The notes below the pieces were generated by a model. The model saw only the letters and a program-made list of their open reading frames with translations. It did not search any database and was not told the DNA's origin. From assembly GCF_014695725.1 (NCBI RefSeq), contig NZ_JACJOU010000026.1, positions 62,001-126,000 on the forward strand: a stretch of DNA of 64,000 bases. The letters run 5' to 3'. This document shows, in pieces, positions 1 through 8,213 of the stretch (positions are counted from its first letter, which is position 1; each line of letters starts with the position of its first letter). Origin of the DNA: Microcoleus sp. FACHB-672 (GTDB lineage: Bacteria > Cyanobacteriota > Cyanobacteriia > Cyanobacteriales > Oscillatoriaceae). The translations under genes were made by a program, and so were the position numbers.

Positions 1-290
1 GCGCAAGTCCCCAACGCGGTCAAACCGTGGTGGTTCATTACACCGGCACCTTGGAGGATGGCACCAAGTTTGACAGTTCCCGTGATCGCGGCCAGCCTTT
101 CCAATTTAAGATTGGTGTTGGCCAAGTGATTAAAGGCTGGGATGAAGGCGTTGGCACGATGAAAGTTGGCGGACGCCGCGAGTTAATTATCCCTGCAGAA
201 TTGGGTTACGGTGCACGGGGTGCCGGCGGCGTGATTCCTCCCAATGCCACGTTGAAATTTGATGTGGAATTGCTAAAAATTGGCGGTTAA
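1..290 (+). CDS. FKBP-type peptidyl-prolyl isomerase, 3' part
   Basis: This is the C-terminal part of an FKBP-type cis-trans prolyl isomerase; the start lies before the window. The frame is open from base 3 and ends with TAA at 288-290. It shows the FKBP signatures [40 protein letters not shown] and [14 protein letters not shown], so the active-site core is present. Cyanobacterial relatives are usually membrane-anchored or lumenal through an N-terminal segment, which cannot be seen here. It is the intact member of a duplicated pair: a diverged copy lies at 513-863, with a dnaB-tail remnant between. Family assignment is secure; substrate and location are not shown. Confidence 0.93.
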   Translation, partial: ASPQRGQTVVVHYTGTLEDGTKFDSSRDRGQPFQFKIGVGQVIKGWDEGVGTMKVGGRRELIIPAELGYGARGAGGVIPPNATLKFDVELLKIGG

Positions 291-325
291 AAAGCTTAAA
301 TTTGGCCTTTCCCTGCCGGTTGAAA

Positions 326-446
326 TTAAGGCCGGTTGGGAGAGGCTAGATTACGAAAGCGAGTGAACTGCGGATCGAACAGTAATTTAACCGTGCCGGT
401 GGGTCCGTTGCGGTGTTTTGTAATAATAATTTCTGCAATTCCCCTC
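326..446 (-). pseudogene. Duplicated 3' tail of dnaB (remnant)
   Basis: The stretch repeats the last 120 bases or so of dnaB (899-1019) in the same orientation. Read on the minus strand it encodes the same final residues, from about RGIAEIII to LASPNRP, followed by a stop (TAA here, TGA in dnaB). Four sense codons differ (ATT/ATC, ACA/ACG, CAC/CAT, CGC/CGA) and all are silent. Nothing upstream on the minus strand provides a start, so it is a non-coding relic of a tandem duplication that also copied the FKBP gene. Confidence 0.85.
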
Positions 447-512
447 GCTCAAAAGACAACTCCCATCCTGCCTTATAATACTGAAAACAACGAGACGGAG
501 ACAAGTAACAAG

Positions 513-863
513 ATGATTACGACCCCTTCCGGACTGTAGTATGTTGATGTGCAGGAGGGAACCGGCCCGACTGCGCAACCCGGTCAAACCGTTACAATTG
601 ATTACACCGGCACCTTAGAGAATGGCAAAGATAAGGGCAAGGTTTTTGACAGTTCCTGTGGTCGCGGCGGTTTCGTTATTCCCATTGGTGTTGGCAAACT
701 GATTAAAGGCTGGGATGAAGGCATTGTCGGCATGAAAGTTGGCGGACGCCGCCAGTTAATTATCCCCCCAGAATTGGGTTACGGTAAAGCGGGTTTCCCC
801 GGCGCGATTCCTCCCAATGCCACGTTGAAATTTGATGTAGAATTGCTACATATTCACGCTTAA
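513..863 (+). pseudogene. Second FKBP isomerase copy with an early in-frame stop
   Basis: An ATG at 513 opens the normal FKBP start (MITTPSGL), then TAG at 537-539 sits where family members usually carry Lys before YVDV. The same frame continues without interruption to TAA at 863, giving a full FKBP core ([42 protein letters not shown]). Translation could restart at GTG 549 (104 residues), but no Shine-Dalgarno sequence precedes it and the first beta strand would be lost. A TATAAT box lies at 474-479. Only the early stop is disabling, so it may be a recent pseudogene, a shortened active protein or a sequencing error. Confidence 0.65.
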
Positions 864-898
864 GAAGCTAAAATTTCGCCTTTCCCTGTCGGTTTAAA

Positions 899-3553
899 TC
901 AAGGCCGGTTGGGAGAGGCTAGATTACGAAAGCGAGTGAACTGCGGATCGAACAGTAATTTAACCGTGCCGGTGGGTCCGTTTCGATGTTTCGTAATAAT
1001 GATTTCTGCAATTCCCCTATCGGGTGTATCCGGGTTATAGTATTCATCCCGGTAAAGCATGATCACAATATCCGCATCTTGTTCAATGCTATTGTGAACT
1101 ACTAGATTATTGGCGATAAAATTGTGAAAATCCGGAACAGTCAAATCGTAAACTTCAGTTTCGCCATCAGCCTCGATTGAGACAATTTCATCCCAATAAA
1201 TATCGCTATTCGCTAAACAATCAATCTGATCAGATTTGACGACTTGAGCTAATCTTGCTGCCCTCTCCCGACTCACGTTTTGTTTATAAAGAGTGGTTCC
1301 ACAGTGAGCCATACCTAGCTCAGCCTGCATTTGACGAACAGTTAAACTTATTTGTTGCATCGCTGGCGTTGCATACATTCTCCAAATATCATGGGGTATG
1401 ATATCTCTGTTGGTGTTGGCAGCACGTACTGAAATGTGGCTAGCTATATCCATCAGACTTTGTTTTTTATAGCTTCCTACTGCACCAATCAGCTCAATGA
1501 ATTTTTCTAAATCGTGTTTGCCAGATACCCAAACGTGATATTGATCTCGTCCTTTACACGGTTGTGGGATTAGAGATAATCGAGCATTTATACCAACTCT
1601 CAGCAATAGTGACTGTACATCTCCAGCTAATTGCTTGCTACTCGAAGCATAGTAAACATTAGGGTAGTGTTGTTTTCCTTTGCTGAGATTGATGCAACCG
1701 TCGGTACTCCAGAGATGACGCAAGAAAAGGGCTATAGCCTCTTGAGGTTGCGCAAAGATTTTGCTTGGGACAAATTTTTTATAGGATCTCAGCCCAAAGA
1801 CTCCCATAGAGTCTAGCCATTTAGCAACAGGAGTACGGACGTTGTGCGTTAAAGTATCAGATGTTGGGAGATAAACTTGATACCAGTTACGCTCTTTATT
1901 AATGCGAGGTCTTACTCTATTGGTAAAGGTTTCAATGGCAAGAGATACAACCGTATTTGCTAAATCTTCCTCTCTTGTTGTGTACTGAATAGCGTGCCGA
2001 GGCAGAGTACATCCGTCGCCGATGAGATGACCAAGCAATGCAATTTCAGCATTACTCATAGACGAAACAGAGGAACTGGGTAAGGATCGGGGAATTGCAA
2101 GGCGATCACCAGCTTTTAACTCATCCAGCCGCTTCCAGCCGTGAATCATCAGAAATTTATGATTGCCGGTGGCTCTAATTGTACGCCCCAAGCGAGTTTT
2201 TAACTGAAAAACCGGCTTAACACCTGTTGCAAAGGCATTGCTAACAACCGCCTTTTCTAACTTCATCGTGGCTTCATTCAGTGCCAAGACTGCAAAACCA
2301 GATTTTCCGACTAATTCACGAATCGGCACCGAGACGCCACTATCGGCTAATGTCACTAAACTATCACCGGCTAAGCAGCCAGATTCGCGTAAATCTGACA
2401 TCATCGGGCGCTTGTTTGTGCGAGCTTCAACGCCCCGACTTAGCTGTGATAAAGCAATAATGGGTACATTTAATTCGCGAGCTAACCCTTTAAGAGAACG
2501 GGTAATTTTTGACAGTTCTTGTACTCGGTTATCTGGGGTACTTCCTTCCATTAACTGCAAGTAATCTATCAAAATTAATCCCAGTGCGCCGCCACTTTCA
2601 GCTTGGAGACGACGCGCTTGTGAACGCATTTCAGTCACCGTTACGTTAGCAGTATCATCAATAAAAATAGGCAATTCAGAGAGCGTGCCGATGGCGTGAC
2701 TGAGCGGTTCCCACTCATTTTGACTAATCCGCCCAGCCCGCAGCCGGTTGCTTTCAATTTGCGCTTCACTTGCTAGCAGCCGTTGCACAAGCTGTTCTTT
2801 CGACATTTCTAAGCTAAAAATGGCAACCGGCAACTTATGATAAGCCGCAATATTGCGAGCAATTGACACTGAGACTGCGGTTTTTCCCATTGAAGGACGA
2901 CCGGCAACGATCACCAAATCGGAACGCTGGAAACCGCCGGTCATTGCATCTAAATCGTAAAACCCACAAGGTAAACCAGGCAGTGCAATTCCCTGATTGC
3001 GTGTTTCAATATCTTGGAAGGTATGAATTAGGGTGTCAGAGACTGGAATTAGACCTTGCTGGGGGCGAGATTGGGTGATATTGAAAACTTTTTGCTCTGC
3101 GCGATCAAGAACAATTGCCAGATCGGTTGCCGTATCAAATCCTAACTGAGCAACTTCATTGCCGGTTTTTATTAACTGCCGGCGCACATATTTATCTACC
3201 ACCAATCCTGCTAAAGCGTCAATATTCACGGCTGACACCGTGCGCTCTACTAACTGCGCTAGCTTGCTTTGTCCACCGATTTTCTCTAGCAAATTGTGAT
3301 CAGAAAGCCAAGCATGAACTGCGAGCAAATCCGTCGGCTTTCCCTTACTGTGGAGTGTGAGTGCTGCTTTATAAATTTCTTGGTGTGCTAAGAGTGAAAA
3401 AATGTCTGGCCGGAGAAGTTCAGCAACTCGATTAATGGCATCTGGATCGAGGAGAATGCCGCCGAGAATACTTTCTTCAGCCTCAATATTTTGAGGAGGG
3501 AGGCGTGAAGCGTAGCTATCGTTAAAGCTTTGAGAATTCACTTCATTAATCAT
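899..3553 (-). CDS. dnaB: Replicative DNA helicase DnaB, with intein
   Basis: This is the hexameric replication-fork helicase. The N-terminal domain starts near RLPPQNIEAEESILGG and the RecA-type core has Walker A GRPSMGKT and the region IDYLQLMEG. The host sequence DLRESG / SIEQDADIV is split by a 429-residue intein (1091-2377); once it is spliced out, an extein of about 455 residues remains, normal for DnaB. I take ATG 3553 (MINEVNSQ) as the start. The frame also extends to a TTG at 3592, but those 13 codons are not family-like. rplI lies upstream in the same direction, separated by an AT-rich hairpin repeat. The dnaB tail is duplicated at 326-446. Confidence 0.96.
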   Translation of the reverse strand: MINEVNSQSFNDSYASRLPPQNIEAEESILGGILLDPDAINRVAELLRPDIFSLLAHQEIYKAALTLHSKGKPTDLLAVHAWLSDHNLLEKIGGQSKLAQLVERTVSAVNIDALAGLVVDKYVRRQLIKTGNEVAQLGFDTATDLAIVLDRAEQKVFNITQSRPQQGLIPVSDTLIHTFQDIETRNQGIALPGLPCGFYDLDAMTGGFQRSDLVIVAGRPSMGKTAVSVSIARNIAAYHKLPVAIFSLEMSKEQLVQRLLASEAQIESNRLRAGRISQNEWEPLSHAIGTLSELPIFIDDTANVTVTEMRSQARRLQAESGGALGLILIDYLQLMEGSTPDNRVQELSKITRSLKGLARELNVPIIALSQLSRGVEARTNKRPMMSDLRESGCLAGDSLVTLADSGVSVPIRELVGKSGFAVLALNEATMKLEKAVVSNAFATGVKPVFQLKTRLGRTIRATGNHKFLMIHGWKRLDELKAGDRLAIPRSLPSSSVSSMSNAEIALLGHLIGDGCTLPRHAIQYTTREEDLANTVVSLAIETFTNRVRPRINKERNWYQVYLPTSDTLTHNVRTPVAKWLDSMGVFGLRSYKKFVPSKIFAQPQEAIALFLRHLWSTDGCINLSKGKQHYPNVYYASSSKQLAGDVQSLLLRVGINARLSLIPQPCKGRDQYHVWVSGKHDLEKFIELIGAVGSYKKQSLMDIASHISVRAANTNRDIIPHDIWRMYATPAMQQISLTVRQMQAELGMAHCGTTLYKQNVSRERAARLAQVVKSDQIDCLANSDIYWDEIVSIEADGETEVYDLTVPDFHNFIANNLVVHNSIEQDADIVIMLYRDEYYNPDTPDRGIAEIIITKHRNGPTGTVKLLFDPQFTRFRNLASPNRP
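1091..2377 (-). mobile_element. DnaB intein with LAGLIDADG homing endonuclease
   Basis: The in-frame insertion begins at Cys (CLAGDSLVTLAD) and ends VVHN before Ser of the C-extein. These are the four splicing residues expected: Cys1, penultimate His, final Asn, Ser+1. The N-terminal splicing block includes GNHKFLMIHGWKRL and the C-terminal block VYDLTVPDFHNFIANN. Between them are two LAGLIDADG-like helices (LLGHLIGDG and FLRHLWSTDG), so it is a full-length rather than mini-intein. Its insertion point (RESG/S) is that of the well-known Synechocystis Ssp DnaB intein. Splicing looks intact by motif; endonuclease activity is not proven. Confidence 0.93.
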
Positions 3554-3613
3554 AACAGCTAGCACCCGCCCTAGTATGCGTTTAGCTATCAACGTGTCAA
3601 TTCTGAATTTTGA

Positions 3614-3640
3614 ATTTTGAATTCCTTAAAAATTCAAAAT
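3614..3640. repeat. AT-rich inverted repeat between rplI and dnaB
   Basis: ATTTTGAATT (3614-3623) pairs with AATTCAAAAT (3631-3640) across a 7-base loop, followed by more copies of CAAAATC. It belongs to a family of intergenic A/T palindromes seen elsewhere in the window (32233, 62080). It might attenuate transcription between rplI and dnaB, but there is no clean T-tract. Confidence 0.5.
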
Positions 3641-3660
3641 CCAAAATCCAAAATTATTTA

Positions 3661-4119
3661 TTAAAGAGGCAGCACTTGAATTTCAACGACTGCCGTTACA
3701 TCAGGATGCAATTTGACTTCTGCTTTGTAGGAGCCAATTTTGCGAATGTCGGGAAGGGTAATTCCGCGCCGATCAACTTCTTGATTGGTCGTTGCTGTAA
3801 TCACATCTGCCACTTCTTGCGCGGTGACGCTGCCGAAGATGGTATCGCCTTCACCGGCTTGCTTTTGAATCGTAAAGCGGCCCACCGATTCCACTGCGCT
3901 CTTGCGAACTTCGGCTTGTTGCTTCTCTTCCAGAAGCCGCTGCCGCTCTTGCTCTCTGCGTCTTTCGACTTGCTTGAGAATGCCTGGGGTCGTGCGAACG
4001 GCCATTTTTTGAGGAATCAAAAAGTTGCGGGCGTAACCAGGGGCGACTTCAACCAGATCGCCATTTTTCCCTAGCTTTTTCACATCTTGTGTCAAAACTA
4101 ATTGAACACGTTTGCTCAT
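3661..4119 (-). CDS. rplI: 50S ribosomal protein L9
   Basis: A protein of the large ribosomal subunit that binds 23S rRNA near the L1 stalk. The 152-residue length is typical. The conserved N-terminal domain reads [32 protein letters not shown]. It is followed by a long charged helix (about residues 40-75, rich in E, R, Q) and a C-terminal domain with [15 protein letters not shown]. The ATG at 4119 has AGG eight bases upstream. It precedes dnaB in the same direction, the common bacterial rplI-dnaB order. Confidence 0.97.
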   Translation of the reverse strand: MSKRVQLVLTQDVKKLGKNGDLVEVAPGYARNFLIPQKMAVRTTPGILKQVERRREQERQRLLEEKQQAEVRKSAVESVGRFTIQKQAGEGDTIFGSVTAQEVADVITATTNQEVDRRGITLPDIRKIGSYKAEVKLHPDVTAVVEIQVLPL

Positions 4120-4293
4120 AGTGTTTACCTGTTGTCAACTGCGCGGATTTTGTCAGGGATGAGGCGCTTAATTATAAGCCAGAACATCCTATGGTAGCGA
4201 AATCTGCTGATCGATTGCAACAGCTTGATCTAAGATTAATCGGGAATTTAGGGGCTAGGGGCGCTGAAATGGGACGGTTAAAGGGTGATTCGC

Positions 4294-5067
4294 TTAAAAC
4301 CGATCCCGCATACCTCGCAAACGCCCAAAAGTTTCTTCAGGATGGGAGCTTTTCACCGCAGCTTGCAGAGCCGGCTCATCCCAGCGTAAAAATGGATTGG
4401 TGCGCTTCTCAACACCCAGCACAGAGGGGATCGTCGCCTCTAACCGGCTTCTGGCTTCCTTGACCTCCTGAAAGCGATTTTGCAAGTCGTCATTGTTGCC
4501 ATCCACCGTTAGGGCAAATTCCAGATTTGTCAGCGTGTACTCATGGGCACACCAAATCTTGGTACTGTCGGGTAAATTTCGCAACTTGCTGAGAGAGGAC
4601 AGCATTTGCGCCGGCGTCCCTTCAAACAGTCTGCCGCAACCGCCGGCAAACAGAGTATCCCCGCAGAATAAATCGCCTATCTCCTCACCGGCAGCCGGTG
4701 GAAAATAGTAGGCAATATGGGCGTAAGTATGACCGGGTACAAAGAAAACTTCCCCAGTGCGATCTGCAAATTCCACCTGATCGCCTTCTCGCAAAAATAC
4801 CTGCTGTCCGGGAATCCTCCCCTGATCCTCCGCGCCGGCATAAACCGGGATATTGGGAAAGCGTTCTAGGAGTTGCCGGTTGCCACCCACATGATCTCTG
4901 TGGTGATGGGTATTAAAAATAGTAACCAACTCCGCACCCAATGCCTGCAGTTGTTGCAGCACGGGTTCCGCCTCAGCCGGATCTACCACAGCGGCAATAT
5001 TTCGAGCGGGGTCATGCAGTACAAAAATGTAATTGTTCTCTAATACTGGAAGCCGGTAAACCTGCAT
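4294..5067 (-). CDS. gloB: Hydroxyacylglutathione hydrolase (glyoxalase II)
   Basis: A metallo-beta-lactamase-fold thioesterase that hydrolyses S-lactoylglutathione to lactate and glutathione, the second step of methylglyoxal detoxification. The metal-binding motif [10 protein letters not shown] is present, with later ligands in [31 protein letters not shown] and CAHEYT. The C-terminal substrate-binding domain includes KRTNPFLRW, typical of GloB. I place the start at ATG 5067 ([15 protein letters not shown], 257 residues) because GGAG precedes it by ten bases; eight more codons reach 5091. It stands alone, convergent with nothing, and divergent from the small gene at 5218. Confidence 0.94.
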   Translation of the reverse strand: MQVYRLPVLENNYIFVLHDPARNIAAVVDPAEAEPVLQQLQALGAELVTIFNTHHHRDHVGGNRQLLERFPNIPVYAGAEDQGRIPGQQVFLREGDQVEFADRTGEVFFVPGHTYAHIAYYFPPAAGEEIGDLFCGDTLFAGGCGRLFEGTPAQMLSSLSKLRNLPDSTKIWCAHEYTLTNLEFALTVDGNNDDLQNRFQEVKEARSRLEATIPSVLGVEKRTNPFLRWDEPALQAAVKSSHPEETFGRLRGMRDRF

Positions 5068-5217
5068 AAAAAACTGTCTCCATAACGGCATAATTGGTGA
5101 GCGATGTGAAAAAGTCAGACGGCAGAAAAACAGTAGATGTGATGAGTTCCTTACAATATTGTTAGTGGCAGCTTTGTCGAACTCTCAATCCACTGCTTTA
5201 AGCGTGACTATTTACTT

Positions 5218-5424
5218 ATGGTAAAGACAGCTCAGGGTAAATCAACCGTAACACTTCATCAACTAATCGAGCGTATTCTTGCTGCCGAGCAAATTACTCC
5301 GCAGGAGCATTTGCAACTAACCTCAGCAATTCTTGCCGATCACCAGATGACGGAGGAAGATCGACGCCAGATCAATCGCATTTTTGACCAAATCCAAATC
5401 GGACGCCTGAAAATTGGTAATTAA
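5218..5424 (+). CDS. Small conserved cyanobacterial protein, function unknown
   Basis: A 68-residue soluble protein, mostly helical and charged, with a core ITPQEHLQLTSAILADH followed by MTEEDRRQINRIFDQIQ. I recognise the pattern as that of short conserved proteins common in cyanobacteria but know no function. There is no signal peptide or membrane segment. It starts at ATG 5218 and ends 81 bases before the first glycosyltransferase, so it might be co-transcribed with the polysaccharide genes. Confidence 0.7.
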   Translation: MVKTAQGKSTVTLHQLIERILAAEQITPQEHLQLTSAILADHQMTEEDRRQINRIFDQIQIGRLKIGN

Positions 5425-5505
5425 GTTTTGAGTTTTGATGAGGCCGGTTTTAGAAGATTTCAGGGTGAGGAAGCTGAAAATTAAATCTTACTGATTGATA
5501 GCAAA

Positions 5506-6858
5506 ATGCGATTAATTCACACCCTTAGCTGGTATTTTCCCGATACTTCTGGCGGCTGTGAGGTTTATGTGGATGGACTGGTACAGGGGTTGTGTGCTTA
5601 TGGCATCACCGGCACGGTTGCGGCTTCTCGCCACGGAACACAGGAAGCAGTTTACCGGCACAACGGGGTAGAAGTCTATCGCTATCCCCTCTATCCCCAA
5701 CCAACGAAAGCCCAGCAGCGTCAGCAGTTGCTCCCAAGCGGGTTTGAATATTTTTCGCGGTGGCTAGAGGCGCACCCAGCAGATATCTATCACCAACATT
5801 CTTGGCGTTTTGGTTGCGGGTTACACCATCTTCGGTTAGCGCGTCAGTTGGGGATGCCGGCTATCGTGACGGTTCATCTGCCGGAGGCGGTGTGTCTACG
5901 CGGTACGATGATGTTGCACGGGCAAACGGCTTGCGATGGCTGGATCGATCCGGCACGCTGTGGGCATTGTATCGGGGTTCCAGAACGGGTGTCGCCGGCA
6001 TTGGCGCGGGCGTTGAGTTATGTTCCTCTCAGGGTGGGAACGGCGACGGAAAGCGAATTATTGAATTCTGATTCAATTCGGCTGCGGCAGTTAGCAAGAG
6101 CAGTTGGGATTCCGCCTTGGGTGCGCCGGCACCGGCATCTACTTTTAGAAATGGCGAATTTGGCTGATCGAATTGTGGCGGTGTGCCAGTGGCTTTATGA
6201 TGCGTTGTTAATTAATGGGGTGCCGGAAGAAAAATTAGTGCTGTGCCGGCAAGGCGTTGGGGATGCCGGCAGCCGGACGATAGCGCGGCGCAACCGGCAT
6301 CCAGACGATCCGCTCAGGATAGGCTTTTTAGGACGCTGGCAAGACACAAAGGGCGCACAAGTGCTCGCGGGGGCGATTGAGCGTTTGCCGGCACATATCC
6401 CTGTCGAACTGGTGATTCATGGCATGGTGCATGGGGAGGCGGACAAGGTGAATCGGGATTTGGTGTTGGCGATAGCGCAAAAAGATCCTCGCATTCAAGT
6501 TGCCGAGAAGCTTTCACGAGAGGAAGTGCCGGCAGCGGTTGCTGGTTTCGATTTGCTGGCTGTCCCCTCCCAAGGGTTTGAAACCGGGCCATTAGTGGTT
6601 CTGGAAGCTCATGCGGTTGGGACGCCCGTAATTGGTTCGGATGTGGGGGGTGTCAATGAGTTAGTCCATCACGGTGTGGATGGTTGGCTGGTGCCGGCGG
6701 CTGATGTGAATGCGTGGAGTGAAGCGATCGCTCAGTTGGCGACGGATGTCGGTCTTTTGCCTAAACTGCGCCAGGGGATAAAGCCGGTGCGGACGATGGA
6801 GGATGCTGTAGCAGATATGGCCAAAGTCTATGAAGATGTAATTGGGCATGGGGCATAG
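5506..6858 (+). CDS. Glycosyltransferase family 4
   Basis: A GT-B fold retaining glycosyltransferase, likely acting in extracellular polysaccharide or O-antigen assembly. The N-terminal acceptor domain begins MRLIHTLSWYFPDTSGGCEVYV, with the glycine-rich loop usual for GT4. The C-terminal donor domain has IGFLGRWQDTKGAQVL and the EX7E motif in FETGPLVVLEAHAVGTPVIGSD, followed by GGVNELV. There are no transmembrane segments, so it would act at the cytoplasmic membrane face. A HIP1 octamer lies inside at 6724-6731. The sugar donor cannot be told from sequence. It is followed 99 bases later by a second GT4. Confidence 0.9.
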   Translation: MRLIHTLSWYFPDTSGGCEVYVDGLVQGLCAYGITGTVAASRHGTQEAVYRHNGVEVYRYPLYPQPTKAQQRQQLLPSGFEYFSRWLEAHPADIYHQHSWRFGCGLHHLRLARQLGMPAIVTVHLPEAVCLRGTMMLHGQTACDGWIDPARCGHCIGVPERVSPALARALSYVPLRVGTATESELLNSDSIRLRQLARAVGIPPWVRRHRHLLLEMANLADRIVAVCQWLYDALLINGVPEEKLVLCRQGVGDAGSRTIARRNRHPDDPLRIGFLGRWQDTKGAQVLAGAIERLPAHIPVELVIHGMVHGEADKVNRDLVLAIAQKDPRIQVAEKLSREEVPAAVAGFDLLAVPSQGFETGPLVVLEAHAVGTPVIGSDVGGVNELVHHGVDGWLVPAADVNAWSEAIAQLATDVGLLPKLRQGIKPVRTMEDAVADMAKVYEDVIGHGA

Positions 6859-6957
6859 GGCATGGGGGATTGGGCATGGGGCATGGGAAGAGGGAAGTAG
6901 GGAAGGGAGGTTTGGTTAGGCGGAGATGTTGGAAAGTTAAAGGGTCGTTAGCTTACC

Positions 6958-8121
6958 ATGACTAAAAAGTTAAAGGTTTCCATCCTCTCGCCTACTTTAT
7001 CTAAAGGTGGCCTTGACCGAGCTTATTTGCTGGGTCAAGTGTTGCGAGAATTAAATTATGAAGTGGCAATTCTAGGCTTTTTATTTGGAGAATGTATTTA
7101 TCCACTTCCCCCTGCCGAGTTGCCGGTTGATTCGGTTCCCGGCGCAATTTATCCGCAACTGTTCACTTCAGCTAAGCAACTTCTCAAAAAAATTGATGGA
7201 GATATTATTTATGCGGTAAAACCCAAACCTACGAGCTTTGGCATCGCTTTACTCAAGAAGATTAGCACTCGCCGGCCTGTTGTTCTCGACATTGACGATT
7301 GGGAACTCAGCTGGTGTGGGGGAGATGAGTGGCGCTATCGTCCTTCCTTGAAACAGCTAGCTAGAGACATCCTGAAGCAAGACGGTGCTCTCAGAGACGC
7401 CTCTCATCCAGTTTATCTACAGTGGATGGAGAAATTGGTACAGCGTGCCAATGCCATCACGGTAGACACACACTTCCTACAACAGCGCTTTGGTGGTATT
7501 TATCTACCCAATGGGAAAGATACTTCACTGTTTGACCCTGCTAAATTTAATTCAGAAGCAAGCCGAGTCCGCTATGGGTTGGCGAATTATCGAGTGCTGA
7601 TGTTTCCGGGTGCACCACGCCCCCATAAGGGGCTTGAGGATGTTTTGATGGCACTTGATCGGCTGAATCAATCTGATTTAAGACTGGTGATTGTTGGCGG
7701 CAATCCCTATGATGACTACGATGATAAGCTGATTTCACGGTGGGGGCGCTGGATTGTCAAGCTGCCGCCTGCGCCGATGGATCAGATGCCCGAAATTGTG
7801 GCAGCGGCACACGTTGTCGTTGTTCCCCAGCGGGATACGGTTACAGCTCGCGCTCAATTTCCGATTAAACTAACGGAGGGTATGGCAATGGCAAAGCCGG
7901 TTTTGGCAACACGTGTGGGTGATATTCCTGAAATCTTATCTGAAACCGGCTATCTCGCGGCTCCGGGCTGTCCAGAGGAACTCGCTGAGAAAATTCAATA
8001 TATCTTTCAGGATTTTAAAACAGCAAATATTCAAGGCATGAAAGCTAGAAATCGCTGCCTAGAACGCTACAGTGTGCCGGCAATGGCCTCTATTTTATCC
8101 AAAGTTTTGGCATCTTTGTAA
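6958..8121 (+). CDS. Glycosyltransferase, GT4-like
   Basis: A second GT-B glycosyltransferase of 387 residues. The N-terminus shows ILSPTLSKGGLDRAYLLGQVL. The donor domain has FPGAPRPHKGLEDVLMALDRL, LVIVGGNPYDDY and FPIKLTEGMAMAKPVLATRVGDIPEIL, in which the usual EX7E pair is partly replaced by KLTEG. The segment before it (6845-6900) is filled with GGGCATGGGG repeats typical of cyanobacterial spacers. It is co-directional with the preceding GT4 and the following ABC exporter, suggesting one assembly pathway. Donor and acceptor are unknown. Confidence 0.87.
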   Translation: MTKKLKVSILSPTLSKGGLDRAYLLGQVLRELNYEVAILGFLFGECIYPLPPAELPVDSVPGAIYPQLFTSAKQLLKKIDGDIIYAVKPKPTSFGIALLKKISTRRPVVLDIDDWELSWCGGDEWRYRPSLKQLARDILKQDGALRDASHPVYLQWMEKLVQRANAITVDTHFLQQRFGGIYLPNGKDTSLFDPAKFNSEASRVRYGLANYRVLMFPGAPRPHKGLEDVLMALDRLNQSDLRLVIVGGNPYDDYDDKLISRWGRWIVKLPPAPMDQMPEIVAAAHVVVVPQRDTVTARAQFPIKLTEGMAMAKPVLATRVGDIPEILSETGYLAAPGCPEELAEKIQYIFQDFKTANIQGMKARNRCLERYSVPAMASILSKVLASL

Positions 8122-8213
8122 TTAAGTCTATGTAGTTTTGGATGGGATAATGGGATAAATAAATACAGATATATTGAGGCAAGCGTCCTCTAAAAACGGC
8201 ACAGTTATTCATC

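Noticed and set aside
3553-3592. Upstream TTG start for dnaB
   Set aside because: The 13 extra residues are not typical of DnaB and the ATG at 3553 starts close to the conserved domain.
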